DNA of 64,000 bases from Gymnogyps californianus (Eukaryota; Chordata; Aves; Accipitriformes; Cathartidae), in assembly GCF_018139145.2 (NCBI RefSeq), contig NC_059483.1, positions 2,047,001-2,111,000 of the forward strand, given 5' to 3'. Position numbers and translations under genes: made by a program. Shown piece by piece: positions 51,893 to 64,000 of this stretch; position 1 is the first letter of the stretch, and each line of letters opens with the position of its first letter. The notes below the pieces were generated by a model, which saw nothing but the letters and a program-made list of their open reading frames with translations, was not told the origin of the DNA and ran no database searches.

Positions 51893-53621
51893 CCCTCCAG
51901 GGGTCAGGCTGCGCAGGGCGATGCGATGCTCTGGCCATAGCAGGGAAAGCTGCTCCCTACGAGTATGCTTACGGGCTTATACGGCACCACGTTTCCCAAA
52001 CAGCTGCCTTTGCACAGCAGTGCATAGGTTTATAATGGCTATAGGCACCACTTAAAGCAAGAAGCAGCGTATCTAACTCCTCTGAGAAAGATAAGCCTCC
52101 CAGATGACCAGTCCGAGCTGCAGCTTGTGCCCTGCTCGGAGCCAAGGTGGCTCCAGCCCGTGCGTTACGGCACTGCCCTCTGCGGACACGGCGGAGCGGT
52201 GGGTGACAGCGGGGTGGTCCACAGCACTACCCTGCCCTGGGACACCCAGCAGCAGCACTGCCGCAGGGGTGGCCTCCGCAGGGAAAACCACTGGAACTCC
52301 TTTCCACACTTCTCCTTTCTTTCCTTTTTCTCCTTCTCTTCTCTTGAGCAATTATCGTTTTTCAAAGCTTTCATAAATCCGGGTTCAGAAGCTCTTACAG
52401 AACCCACTCAGGGCTTGCAGCACAGCTAATTAGGATTGCGTTCATTGAGTTCAACCGTGCGATTCCTACAAACCACGATTTCCACAAACTGCGAGAATCC
52501 AGGGTTAGAGTAGCCTTATCAATCGCTGCCTTACTGATAAAACATCATTTTATATAAATATATCCCCCCCACATCACCCATTCTGAGTTCTAACCCCAGG
52601 ATTACCTCTCCCTCCTCAGGCCCCAACAGCTATCCCGATTTCCAGGTCAGTTACTGAGCCCCGCAGCCGCAGGAGCCAGGGCTTTCGGAGGGGATCCCTC
52701 CCCTGACCTGGCTGCTCCAGCGGACCAGGGTACGCGTGTTTCCACAACTGGAGCACATCCCAAACTGCAGCCAAACCAGAGGTCAATACTGCTCTGTTTC
52801 CATATAACGTGCCCTAATATGTTTTTGTTTAATTTACCTTTCATTTTTACTGTTATTACAAGGCAACGCAACTTTCATAACCATGCATTCATTATCATTT
52901 GAGTTATCCCTCCAGGAAATTATGCTGGAGAATCTGAGAACCAAAGATAAATTACACGTTGTAATTATAGTGGCAAGCTCACTGCTACAATAGCCTGGAA
53001 GTTGCAACAGGGAAGCTATAAAACAGACACAGGTTAGTGCTGCTCATAGCCAAAGAAAATAAGATCAGACCCCAAAGCCTCGCTACCAGGAAAACAGAAA
53101 TAACAGCACGACTGTGGTTCAACAGGAGTCAGAGCATTGCACTGCTAAGGATTACAGTTTGTCTCTCTGTTCAAAAAGGATTTCACATAAACAGATTTAA
53201 AATTAAATTGCTGTCAAGTATTTACTCTGAAGGCCATTCTCATCTCTTTGTATATAACGTGTTTCAGTGCAACTGAAACAAATTCCTAGTGATCAGGTTT
53301 TATGTTCTTTTTTCAAGGTTTGAGTGAAATATAATGGGTCGCACTGACATTTTCTTAACGTTCCCTTGGTTGTGGCACGCCCACTAGTACCGAGACTAGC
53401 AGACCTCCTCCGAAACCAGCATTTCCCCATCAGCACCAGGAGCATAAAAGCAACAGAAGTGCTTTTGTGGGTAAAGAGGCATAAGCTTATCCCTAAAGCC
53501 TCTTCGCTTACCTCCCAAGAAAATAAAACACTCCTGCTTTTGAGCTGTAGTTGATATTTAGAATGCAAATGATAAAAGGCCCAAGAATCAAAAGTAAGTG
53601 TGCAATAACTGGTGCAATTCA

Positions 53622-53690
53622 GGAAGGAAAAGCAGCTGCAGAGCTGGGAATTAAATCTCCTTCCAGGGACCAAGAGCTGCCAAAGGGGCC
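53622..53690 (+). mobile_element. Possible MIR-like fragment
   Basis: GCAGAGCTGGGAATTAAATC followed by TCCTTCCAGGGACC resembles the 'cagagctgggaattgaacc...ctcctgactccc' part of MIR-type SINEs. The match is short and could be chance. Confidence 0.28.
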
Positions 53691-55739
53691 AGGGGAGCAG
53701 GAAGCCACCCACACTCCCGCAGGGACCTGGGTTTCCACAGGGGCTCTCGACTCTTCCTTTCTGCTCAATGACTGTAGCTGGAAGAATAAATTAACATTTG
53801 ATTTTTGACCAAGAAAAGTATCAGTAAGAAGACTTCATGGCACAGACCTCAAAGAAGTCCTTAATCCAATAGTAAGGTCTAGAACAGCGTTTAAAAATCA
53901 TAACCTCTAAATTAAAAAGGCAAGTATACACAACCTCCAGTATTGATTAAAACCCCACAGCTTTATCACCAGGTAATTGCTTCATGATCTGGTTTTCAGC
54001 AGCACAAGCCTCAAACTTCTTGAATAGGAAATTTTAATTTCAGGGCACTGCTAATTTATTGTGCCTGTTATTGCTACATTACAAAAGCTAACGCAATACC
54101 TCTACAAGCGTAACATTTTTCTTCTGGGCTTCAGCTCAATTCATTTCCCCATTCCCAAGTGACAAAACCCACATTTTCCTGTCCCTGCGGTGCAATTCTG
54201 CATTTATGCTGCTTTGCACTCTCACCACCTTCCCGACACACCCGAGAAAGTTGCTAAATACAAAGGGTTACGGGGAGCACCGTGCTCCTGCCCTTCTGAC
54301 CAAAGTTCCTCCAAACCCGTGCTCCTCCTTTGGGGTCCGACTGCAGATACACAACAGACCAAGAGACTCGGGAGCGTTTCCACGTGCCGCAAGTTTGCAC
54401 GCACCCGTTACACGAGATTCACGGGCTAAAAGTGCTGTTCAGCAGTCGACACCACTGCAGCGGTGTCCTCAAGAGTAGAAACAGCAAAGAAAAATTCCTT
54501 GGGTGTCATCGTGTCAGAAATTCTTTACATTTGTGGGCGCCCGTGGGGTGAAGGCACCAACACTTCATTCTCCCAAGCAGTGATGACGGGCAGCGACTAC
54601 CCAGTCTGGAATAAGTGGTATTGGAGAGGATGAAGTGGTGTAAGGACCTTTTCCTCAGCGCAACCGCTGGGCAAACTACAGTTTTCAGAAGCCTTAAATG
54701 TGCATTTGTTATTTATATGTCTTTTTATCCGTTTCTTAATGAATCTGGGTTTCTTAGCAAAAACCGTTGGTTCTGTGATGACAACAATCTGAGAGCTGTA
54801 GCATTTCAGCATTACTATGGCATTTTTTCTTCTACAGAGCAGCTTACCCAGCAATAACATCTTTTGTTTTGAGGTTCTGTGATAACTGGTGACACAATTA
54901 CAATAATTTATACAATGTTGAGGGGTTTAATTTTTATTTTACAGTCACTTACCTTTATTTTAAAACTAAGAAGGCTATCGCCAAAGATAATTGCTCAGAA
55001 AGAAATATCAAGCTGCCTAATGGCTTATTATTATTTTTTCATTTCCCACAATATTTTCCCTTTACACAGCCAAGCCCAGGACCCAGTGAAGCCAACGGCA
55101 AAAACCCCCACCGACAGCAAAGGGGGCTGTAGTTTGTAAGACTTTAAGCACGGTGTCATCAAGATCATTTTCCTTGGACCACCATATGACAAACCGTAGC
55201 ACTAAAGGAAAATACATCTTTTCTTGTCATTGCTTAGAGAAGTGATCTCCCACTTGAAAAAGCAGTGATAAATTACGCAGTACACCCCCCCTCAAAGCAC
55301 CCCTACCTGAGCTCCAAGGTTTGAAACATCTGCCTACGCCTGCACCGCTTTTGGTTTGTACCAGCCCTGCCATCACTCGCTGGTGACCATCGGCAGAAGC
55401 CACCGGGCGAGGAGGGACCCTGCGTCTGCGCGCGACGACTAATGTCACTGTTCTACTATGGACTGCCGTTAGAATGGCTTTTGACTTCTCCTGGGGCTGG
55501 AACACTACTTACATCTCCCAGTTTTCTCTCCTTTTTATTGTTTGCATTTATCTATTTTTTTTTCCACATTGCATCCACTTACATCTTTTTATTTATCTTT
55601 TAGACAGAGATTAGAGTCTCCTCCTTTCCTCAAAACTAATTCAGCCGCAAGCTGTTGTGCCAGAAGTCAGCCAAACCACAGGCTTAACCTGAGGAGTCTC
55701 CTGCAGCACTTACCTGCCCTGTCACCTGCGTCCCCCTCT

Positions 55740-55845
55740 GTCCCCAGGGAAAACCAAGCTCCCGGTTTCAGCAGCGGTCGGTCCCCGGGCCGGCTCCGGC
55801 GGCAGCAGGTACCCGTCCACGTGTGCCGGGCTGCGCTGGCAGCTG
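55740..55845. other. CpG-rich patch
   Basis: About 14 CpG dinucleotides occur in 105 bases, centred on GGTCCCCGGGCCGGCTCCGG. No protein is recognised. Confidence 0.3.
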
Positions 55846-56941
55846 CCCGAGCTCATCTCCAAAATCCCTCTACACTTCCGAGCTACGACCATAAATGTTT
55901 TGACACGAGAGGGTGAAATACCTAAAAAGAGATCCTCTGGATTCTTTCAGTATTAAAGCCTCAAAACTGCTCCTGCAAGGAATTCGTTGAACTTTTATGG
56001 CAGCAAATCCCAGCGAGATCCCTGGCCTCAGGCAGGAGGAAGAAAAGGCTAAGGCAACACGCTGGAAAACAAAGCAGAGACTTGTTTTATTGCATCCCTC
56101 CCGAACACAGGAGGCAGCACCACTCCATCCAGCACTAACCTGTTCAAAACCTGTCGGGACCAAAATAATTATGCACCAGAAAATACGGGGGCAGGGAGGG
56201 GGTGGATGCATTCAGACTGTGCAAATTCTTCAAAACTATGTCTTTTTTTGTACAGCGCCTTTGGGATGGAGGCACGTGTTGTCCCCACTGGAGCCTCCAG
56301 CCGCCCCAAGCCGGGCTGCCCAGGGACACGACCAGCTCTTCAACTACGGAGAAAATGTTGGTTTTTTTCTATGAAAACTGGTATACAGTGTATCAGACTG
56401 GATTTTTTTAAAATAGTAATACAAAATGCCTGGAACAAATTGATTTTGCTGCTCCTGTATTTATTATGCAGGAAGAGTTGTCCCTAATTAGATAATGTTA
56501 GATTTCTTGGCTCACACAAAGCAATTCAGAAATAAGACTCTCATTATTGATGGGACAAACCATACAAAGAAACTGAGCAGGGTTTAATAATGCAGAAAAA
56601 TATTAAAGGGAGAAAGGTTTTAATTCTTAATAAGTAGATCCATGGGTTTCATTAACCAGCGTTCAAGATTTTTTTTTTTAGGGTCGCTTTTATTACCTAA
56701 TTAATTAAAGCCTGACCAATAAGATAGATTAATCTAATGGAATCGCATCTTGTATTAACAGCAATACTAATTAATCACCAAACTGAAACATTCCTCACTC
56801 GCTGAAGAGAAATCTTTCCGGTGTTAAGCTAGAGAGAACACTGAAAAAGAAAGGGAAAGGATGAGCTGAGCACTTTTTTCTTCCCCAAAACGTGGTTTGG
56901 GGGAAGCTGGGACGTGAAGGCAAAGCTGCAGCTCTGCCAGT

Positions 56942-57040
56942 GAGCGGGATGCGTGACGTGGGCTGCGACGCGCGTGTGACGTCACACCCCTGCCATTGCA
57001 CACGGGTCTAGCATCGCTCACAGTGGATGAACGCGGCCAG
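56942..57040. promoter_or_regulatory. CpG-rich patch with palindromic CRE site
   Basis: A perfect 14-base palindrome GTGTGACGTCACAC lies at 56974-56987 and contains the full cAMP response element TGACGTCA (56977-56984), the binding site of CREB/ATF bZIP dimers. A half-site TGACGT with flanking G lies at 56954-56959, about two helical turns upstream. The block is rich in CpG (GCGACGCGCG between the two sites). Full CREs that work are typically in CpG-rich promoters or enhancers. No open frame or known exon adjoins it, so the target gene is unknown. Confidence 0.4.
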
Positions 57041-58100
57041 CTCAGCTGACAAAAGCCAAACTTCAGAGTTTTACTGTTTTAGAGTCTCCCGGGCTTTTGC
57101 TACCAGCAAGGGAACACGAACCTGCAGGCAGACAAACAGGCAGGTAAAAACAGGCAGGACATCACATCTCGCCCCGTTCGCCTTTGCATCCTGACGGATC
57201 AGCCCTACAAAAGCCATTCGCTTGTTTTGCTAACAAGCAGGCAACTGAAATATAAATACGCATTCAGTTCAGTATCGTCAGGATCACATTACAGCACAGG
57301 TCACCCATGAAATTACTACTGTATATTTTTAGGGCTAGTGCACGCTAACAGACAAGGTCTATTTGTTTTTCTTTACCATTGTACTAATTACTAAACCGCT
57401 TCCCTGGTTCAAAACATTCTGGTGCTCATTTGTGTTGTGTCAGTAGCAAAACAAATTCAGGTGCAGCAATCCTCCAAACCTTGTAATTGTGTGTCAACAG
57501 AAGTGAAAGGCTACATTTTTCACATTATGAATAATACATTTTTAATAGCGTTTTAATTTCTGAAGTTTTAAATGTATCATCTTAAACCCCTTTCCACGGT
57601 CCCATCCTTGCTTTGCCCCTGTGCATTATGTCTCCGTGCAAATGCATTCCCAGGGTGAAGGCAGCCATGGATAAACGAAGACCATACTGAAACACAGGGG
57701 ACCCTGTATTTTTTTTAAATCACTGTGATCTCCATTCATACATGAACTTTAATGAATCTCAAAATTAACATCAGACCTCCTTTCTTTCTCCTTATCGCAC
57801 ATTTTCAGCCAGCGCCAGATGCTGCGATTTCAGGATGTTTTAAGGAGAGCCATCTCAGGAGCTGAGCAGTCATTAACCTTATCAAAGCATCCCCCATTAG
57901 GAGCTGCTTTACAGCAGCCGCAGAGCCACAACACCCATTACGCCGACGTTTGCAATTAAAGCGGATTTTGAAGGATTCAGAGGGCTGCAGTCCTGCTGCA
58001 GTGCCTGGGGCTGCCCCGATGCCCGAGGAGAACATCAGGTTCAGATCCGATCCCTCCTGTACAGCCAGCACCACTCACTGCAGCCTCCGTGGTCACCATG

Positions 58101-58225
58101 AAGATCCCAGGCTGGTTGAGGCTGGAGGCACCTCTGGGGTCTCCTGGTCCAACCCCCTGCTCAAGCAGGGCCACCCAGAGCCAGGCACCCAGGACCATGC
58201 CCAGACGGCTTCTGAGCATCCCCAC
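58101..58225 (-). mobile_element. CR1 LINE 3'-end fragment
   Basis: About 125 bases match the well-known 3' region of chicken-repeat-1 retrotransposons in reverse orientation. The signature stretches are TGGTTGAGGCTGGAGGCACC, then CTGGTCCAACCCCCTGCTC, then AAGCAGGGCCACCCAGAGCC and AGACGGCTTCTGAGCATCCC. CR1 copies are usually truncated at the 5' end, and this one keeps only the tail and 3' UTR-proximal part. The terminal 8-base ATTCTATG-type repeats expected just left of 58101 are not intact. No reverse-transcriptase coding sequence is present. CR1 is the dominant repeat of bird and reptile genomes and is one reason for calling this window avian. Confidence 0.85.
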
Positions 58226-59291
58226 GAATGCACCAGTGCTCAAAGAGGAGGAGGAAGATGCAAAGCACCCATGCAAAGAACAGACCTAACTCATACCACC
58301 GATTTCCACTGGGAAGCACAGCCCCACAGAACCTCCCGGCTGGACAAACCAGGTTTCAAATCTTTTTGATGCTCTCAGGAGCATGAAACAAGGAAAAGGG
58401 CCAAGCGCTCACCTGCGTTTCCTAACGAACAGGAATTTTTCACATCGATGGGCTGCGCACAGAGTGCTTCCAGCCCTGAGTCTGCCACTGTTTGAGCCAA
58501 GTGCCCCATGTCCTGCTCCCACCGACTGCTACGGGTGATCATAGGTACGGAGGGTCGTACCGAACAGGTATTATTCAAGGTTTCTTCTAGTTGAAGACTG
58601 GGACGCTGCTATTGTTTGAGCTTCACATGGGTTTGGCAGCTGCCGAGATCTGAGGAGAGGTTTCGGGAAGGCTGCCCTTCCAGCTCCCCCGCAGACAAAG
58701 ATGATGAAGCTGAAAGCCAAGCTGTAATAGAAGCAGCAGAGAGAACCTTCCACCTACTCCAAGGCACAATTGCATCCGTGCCATAATTTAACTGTTTTCA
58801 GGAATTTCACCCGTTTTAAGTGAAAAGCATGAATTCCAGTATCCTTAAGGAACTTTTCTCTGGGTTTTTTTGCAGGTCAGTGCCCACCAGCTCTGGCTGG
58901 TGACTGCAGCAGCAGCAAGCAGTCATCAGCTTATCGCTCCCACACAGCCCGAGAAATGTCCGGAGCTGCCCCGGCTGAGCCATGCGGGACAGGACAGGGG
59001 CACTGCCACCTGCCCCACTCCGCAGGCAGCAATACCAAAGCCTCTCATTTCCAGCATGCCCCAGCCCCACCAGCCAGCATCTCCATCGCTCGCCATCTCA
59101 GAGAGCAGCCGCCCAACCTCGGCGACCCGGCGAGCATAAAACTGCCATCAAAATGTCACTGGCTATTATTGCAGCTTTGCATAATATCATGCAACCTGCT
59201 CTGCCCCGGCGGGCAGCAAAGGACTTCAGCCGGTCAGTCTCCAGTCATTGTGCAATCGGGTGCAAAATGCACTGGCTGGGGCTTATATAGT

Positions 59292-59327
59292 GGGAAAAAA
59301 GAGAGGGAAAAAAAGAAAAAAAAAAGG
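59292..59327. repeat. Polypurine tract, 36 bases
   Basis: An uninterrupted A/G stretch, mainly A with GAGAGGG in it, is followed by GGAAAAAAAAACAACC. Such tracts are common in vertebrate intergenic DNA. Confidence 0.85.
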
Positions 59328-62300
59328 CTAGGAAAAAAAAACAACCAACACCAACTCTGTTGGATTTGATTTTTCTTTGACTGAATTATGGATTAATTAT
59401 TCTTACTACACTCCGCAAAGTACCATACTGCTTAATGACAGCACATTAAAATGGCAAAAAGCCTGTTGATGTGCATAAAATGCAGATCCAGGCTCCGCTG
59501 TGGTGTATCAGTGCTGCACTCAGCTGTGGGTATGGAAGCAAAAGGGAAGGAGGAGTAATCATTTGCAAAAAAAAAAAAATCTGTAGCTACCGCATAATTT
59601 GTTTTTTTTCATTAAGCAGCATCCAAGAGCAAGGGGATATTTGTTCTATTAAAAATGCTTATTTAAAAACTCTTTTTAGAGTTAATTTTTCTTCCTGAAG
59701 GCTGCTTTAAAAATCAATCTCCTCTGTAAAAGCAGAGGAAAAAGCAATATTTTTTCAAAACAGAGTTTTGTATTTCATCTGAAGTTAACGAAATGCAGCT
59801 CCTTGACAAAACCATATAATGCCAGATTGCTAGCACTACTGTTACATGATGAAGATAATTGATTCATGGTACTTTTCAAGAGCTATTAATGTTAAGAATT
59901 ACTTATTCCACCAAATGAACATTATAAAAAATTAATAGTATGCAGATTGCCATTATTGCAAAAGCCTCTGGGCCTTACAGGGCAAGTAATTTCAATTATT
60001 CAAAAATATTAATAAAGTAAAATCTTTTTTTTTTTTCATTTTTCTAATCGGGTTTTTCACGGTTTTAGAGCACCTGCCTCGAGTGTGCAAATGCCGCTGC
60101 ATTTTGTGATCTGCCTCTAAAAAATGTGCAACAACGCCCTCCAAGGAGAGGTCAGCCAAGGGAGCAGTGGGTACAACCTCCGCTCTCCCCAAGGGCAGGG
60201 GAGGTTGCTGGGGCGCTCCCAGCCACGCTCATTGCTCCTCGTGGAGACTGGAATACGGCACCGAGCTGCAGCGCATTCAGGAAGCTTCTTTACACATGTA
60301 TTTCTCATTTGAAACGGTGGGTGAAATCATTTGAATTTAAGTATCCACTTGATGAATGCTTACGCTGAGGTTGCGGCACGGGCAGAGACTTCAGACCGAT
60401 TTACGCTGCGAGACCGGGCTGACCCGTGCGGAGCTGCCTCTCCAGGCAGGGAGAGAGAGACAGACAGGGAGCGGGAAAGGTCTAAACCTCCTCCAGCTCT
60501 TTCCCCAACCCGGTAAATCCACATCTGATCAAAAAGCATGGATTGTGGCTGGTCCCAGCTCTCCCAGTTCACCCAGCCACCACAGCAGCTCCTATCCCGG
60601 GTCCGTCACCCAGATCCATCAGTAGTGCTCCTGCCCGTGACTTGCGCAGCTCGCAAGAGGTCGGTGCATCTTCACCAGTTACGGGCTGGGACATACAGGT
60701 ACCTTTTTCACCCTTATTAGCACTACCTAAATAAAAAATGACTTTACAGAACTTCATAGAGTTACTATTTTAAGAATCAAACCTGCTGTCTCCTCCTGGA
60801 AAACAGGAGCAACCAACTCTCGCCACTGGAATGCCAAAGTTGTGCTAATAAGGCTAGAGCAGCTCTCCCAAGCTGTCATCCTCTATAGCCATGCAAAATT
60901 TAAGGCAACAGAAATTGCATCATCATTGGGGAAAAAAAAAGAAGCTTTTCAATATAATCCTTCCAATCAAATGGCCTTTTCATCAGTATTAGTTAAGCGG
61001 GGGACAAATAAGGCAACAGTAGTACAAAGCAGCTTTCAGCAAACACTTCCTGATCTCTTTTAGGTGGATAAACGATATGAGTGGTGATCAGCGAAACAAA
61101 ATTTCTGTCTAAAAGAAGTTTCAAGCAAGGACAAAGGTAAACGTCTCTAGGAACTAGAAAAGATGATTTTTCTGCACCCATGGGGAGAAGCGCAGCGAGG
61201 GAGCAGTGTGGCTGGGACGGGCTGCTGGCAGCACAACACATCTTTGCCTTTCACACTCATCTTCCCTTAACACTTTGCAGCTCCCCGCCAAAGGAGAAGC
61301 GCTGCTCCACAAACCTGTAACACTTGTTTCCAACACTCCACCTTCAAGGTATTACCGTTGTCTTGCTGCTGTACAACAGACAGAAATGTTCAAACCGTGG
61401 CACAAGAGTGGTCTCTGGTGGAAGCAGATCAGATCTACAGCATTGCCACCAAACGCACAGGAACCCAAGCCAAAGACCTTTGTCCACAGCCACCAGAAGT
61501 CACTTCTTTTTTAGCCGTAATACTAGGTTAGCTTGATGCATTATACCTTAAAAAAACTGAGTTCTTATGCACACTTTTGGACTTTAGATCTTTTATCACA
61601 TACGATCTTACTGTACTCAAATCTGCCAGAAAAACGAGAATGGGAAGAGTGGCTTTTCTGAGGTATTTTCTTGAATGCGGACTTAAGAGAAACTACAATC
61701 AAAACCCTCTGTCCCAATTCAGAGCTGTAACACGTTGACCAACCAATTTTCCGACAGCAGATAAGGAAGCAAAACAAGATAATGAAAGTCAGCAAATAGC
61801 TGCTCAGGGCAGTGACACCACTAGTAAATGTGCAACTACAGTGAAAACATTAGAGCTCGGGTTCTTTCCCCAAAATCAGGATGTCAGCCCACTTACGCTT
61901 ACTTCAGAATTGACACTTAGAAGTCTGAACCCAGCAAAAGTAGCATTAGGCGGGCAAAAATCTCATCACCCAGAAACTCAGAGGAACTTTAAAAACGTTG
62001 CAAAAATCCAATCACTAATGTTCAATAGACAGTTCCTTGTAACTTGGAGTTTGATCAAGACAGACAACAAAGCACCCTGTCAGCTTCAACGGCCTTTGAA
62101 TCAGGACTACAAAACAGAAAACAACAGAAGAGATAATGTCAGTCAAAGAGAAAACAAATCCAGGAGGAAAACAAAACAAAACAAAAAAACCATAAATCAA
62201 AGCGATGGTCAGATAGCTTGTTTCCATATTCCTGTTTTTAAACACAGCATGAGCTATTTCCCAGGGTACAGTTATCCATAGACTGGAAAGAGCCCAGCGA

Positions 62301-63559
62301 GGTTCTCGGTGCGGAATTTCCACCTGCCCTAGGTTCTTCACGGACCGACTTGGAGAAAGCAGTATTAGGAAACACCAGCAGGTAGGTCAGTACTTACTCA
62401 GACTCAGCTACCTGCTCACGAGGCCAACAGCTTGATGCTGCCACACTTCATTTCTTCGTTTTACATCAAATCTCTGCTTTCAGCACAGGCTGCCCCTCGA
62501 ATCATTGTGCAGGGAGAACGAAAGGGGGACAGGGGGAGAAGAAAGAAGCTTTTTGTTTGGGAGGTGGGGTGGGTTTTTTATTTTCCTGCGGTAAGCAGCC
62601 ATCCCTTGTTCTAACTAGACGAAAATCCAGCATACATAAGAAGGCATCTCATGTCTCGTAACCAAGGCAGATGAAGCTGGCAAGAAAGCCCTCACCAGAG
62701 TGTAATCCCTTCTCCAAACCACGAACTTATTTTGTGCGTTATTGCAACAATATGGTTGAGAAGTCTCATTTCCCCCAGGGAAAATAAAAGCTACTTCTTG
62801 CACATCTCAATTATGCATTCCCGAGCTAACCAGGTCTAAGGCAAAGACAGAGACAAGTTATCCTTGGAGACAAAGAACTGTTAAGTTCTGGTTGAGGCAG
62901 TCTTTTCCTTCCTCCCCAAAATACCCAGCAGTATGCCCAACCTCTAAGAAAGTGGAGTAACATGGTATTTGCTGTAATGGACAGCAACGCTCTTAGCAGC
63001 AACAGTTCATGGCTAAGGCTGGCTCATAAAAAACCAAGTGAATTCCCAGCCTAGCCTCTTTGTGGCACACAGTCAGAGACTTACGTTCTCCACACACAAC
63101 AGAACTGCCACAGACACCCCACAACAGAACTAGAAAACTGATCGGGGACTTTTGTTACTGAAGTCAGAGGTCTCGAGCTCTTCAGATGGGCCAAGTCATG
63201 GAGAACTTGAATGAGAGCCACAAATCTGCTTGAACACAGACTTCAGATATGTTTTCCTTTACTCACCCCTACTCCCAGTTCTACTCAACTGCTGAAGTTT
63301 TCCTGTCTGGTGAACGGCAAAGATCAGGTACACACACTCAAATCCATCTTTTCCCTGAGTTTGGGAGATCACCTGCAAGCTTCATGATGGCCTTACAAGA
63401 ACTACACTATAAGAAAAACACACATAGAAGTGGTCAAATACACTATTTTTTAATGCAGATTTGTAAAATTTAAGCTCAGTTTTGAAAATTTAGGACATTT
63501 CATGAAAGAGCATTTGGTCCTCTTAAAAATTTCCCATCCCCAATTAAATACTTCATGGA

Positions 63560-63769
63560 AAAACAACAATTAAGCATACATTGCATTTTTAATTAGGAAA
63601 AGTTTATATTGCACATTATACCACGAAATACAAAAGTCTGTTTCAGCAAGTTATTCCAGCAGTGTTACCAATTTCATTTTGATATCATTGACTTATACAA
63701 AAGTTTTAATTTTAGTGCATAACATGTGCCCTGTCATTACAAAGTTAAAAAAAAAGTATCAAAGCATTT
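63560..63769 (-). other. Possible 3' UTR of the edge gene
   Basis: This stretch is AT-rich and lies after the candidate stop codon. On the minus strand it contains ATTAAA (63588-63593), followed about 20-30 bases later by a GT/T-rich stretch (TTGTTGTTTTT) of the kind found downstream of poly(A) sites. It depends wholly on the candidate exon at 63770-63864. Confidence 0.18.
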
Positions 63770-63864
63770 TTAAAATAGAGAGGAAGAAAAAGTTGGCTCC
63801 TTAAAGAATACAAAGCCTTTCGCCACGTAGTCAGCACCAGCCTCCTTGTAGACAAAACCCGTTC
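63770..63864 (-). other. Candidate terminal coding exon, unknown gene
   Basis: On the minus strand, an acceptor-like CATCTTTCCATAG precedes 63864. It opens a frame of two bases plus 30 codons and a TAA stop at 63772-63770. The peptide begins TGFVYKEAGADYVAKGFVFF and ends in a short Ser/Phe-rich tail. After the stop comes an AT-rich stretch that looks like a 3' UTR, with ATTAAA at 63588-63593. At the window edge the minus strand reads GCAG|GTATTG, a possible donor that would give an intron of about 132 bases (63865-63996). I do not recognise the protein. Thirty open codons are easily reached by chance, so this rests mainly on the order of signals. Confidence 0.2.
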
Positions 63865-64000
63865 CTATGGAAAGATGACTGTCAGATCACCTTAGCAACA
63901 CAAATTTCAATGCAGTTTCTAACGAGAAGCTGACCATATACTATTTGGCACTGTAACTAACGATCCAAGTCACTAGGGGCTGAAAGGCTGCAATACCTGC

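Larger units (their letters stand above)
51893..56941. other. Noncoding DNA
   Basis: It contains a possible MIR fragment at 53622 and the CpG-rich patch at 55740. Frames of 60-139 codons occur on both strands over the same bases and show no domains. Confidence 0.45.
57041..63559. other. Noncoding DNA
   Basis: It contains the CR1 tail (58101-58225) and the polypurine tract (59292-59327). Frames of 60-146 codons, for example 61841-62281 on the plus strand, show no domain and no splice-site support. Confidence 0.45.

Noticed and set aside
1..64000. CRISPR arrays, bacterial operons, insertion sequences, rRNA or tRNA genes
   Set aside because: No direct-repeat/spacer pattern, no bacterial gene density and no tRNA or rRNA sequence was seen. 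The repeats identify vertebrate DNA.

Overview
This is almost certainly vertebrate nuclear DNA, most likely from a bird, and probably a neoavian one. The evidence is the repeat content: a CR1 LINE tail fragment, two full-length solo LTRs of a family I recall as a common avian ERVL-type LTR, and worn MIR/CORE-SINE-like remnants. There is no Alu, L1 or other mammalian repeat that I can see. Base composition alternates between AT-rich stretches and short GC/CpG-rich patches, as in bird intergenic or intronic DNA. No bacterial gene organisation is present.

I find no complete protein-coding gene. Nearly all open reading frames are short, lie in GC-rich patches where several frames are open at once on both strands, and show no recognisable domain. 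Three places look like possible exons. The best is 15702-15861 on the minus strand: 53 codons plus one base, helical-looking leucine-rich protein, a CAG acceptor before it and CAG|GTAG donor after it. The second is a possible terminal exon with 3' UTR at the right edge (63770-63864, minus strand, poly(A) signal near 63590). The third, much weaker, is 1140-1300 on the plus strand. I could not assign any of them to a gene. The window is therefore either a gene desert or mostly introns of one or more very long genes.

Layout: 1-15700 is AT-rich noncoding DNA with a MIR-like SINE near 6.8-6.96 kb and CpG-rich patches at 8.35-8.66 and 13.98-14.17 kb. The candidate exon at 15.7-15.86 kb is followed by GC-rich DNA to 17.03 kb and an AT-rich block near 17.9-18.06 kb. 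A solo LTR lies at 20578-21166 with an ATGTA target-site duplication. From 21 to 51 kb the DNA is noncoding, with CpG-rich patches (31.9, 35.2, 36.0, 42.0 and 46.4 kb), three small tandem repeats (30.94, 39.69 and 45.10 kb) and MIR/L3-like fossils (43.45, 48.04 and 49.13 kb). A second solo LTR lies at 51315-51887 with a CCTTC duplication, apparently inserted into an older repeat. From 52 to 64 kb there is a CpG-rich patch near 55.75 kb, a palindromic cAMP-response-element site near 56.98 kb, a CR1 tail at 58101-58225, and the possible 3' end of a minus-strand gene at the edge.

I see no new multi-gene system here. The items most worth checking are the candidate exon at 15.7 kb, the possible terminal exon at the edge, the CRE cluster at 56.95 kb and the pair of solo LTRs.
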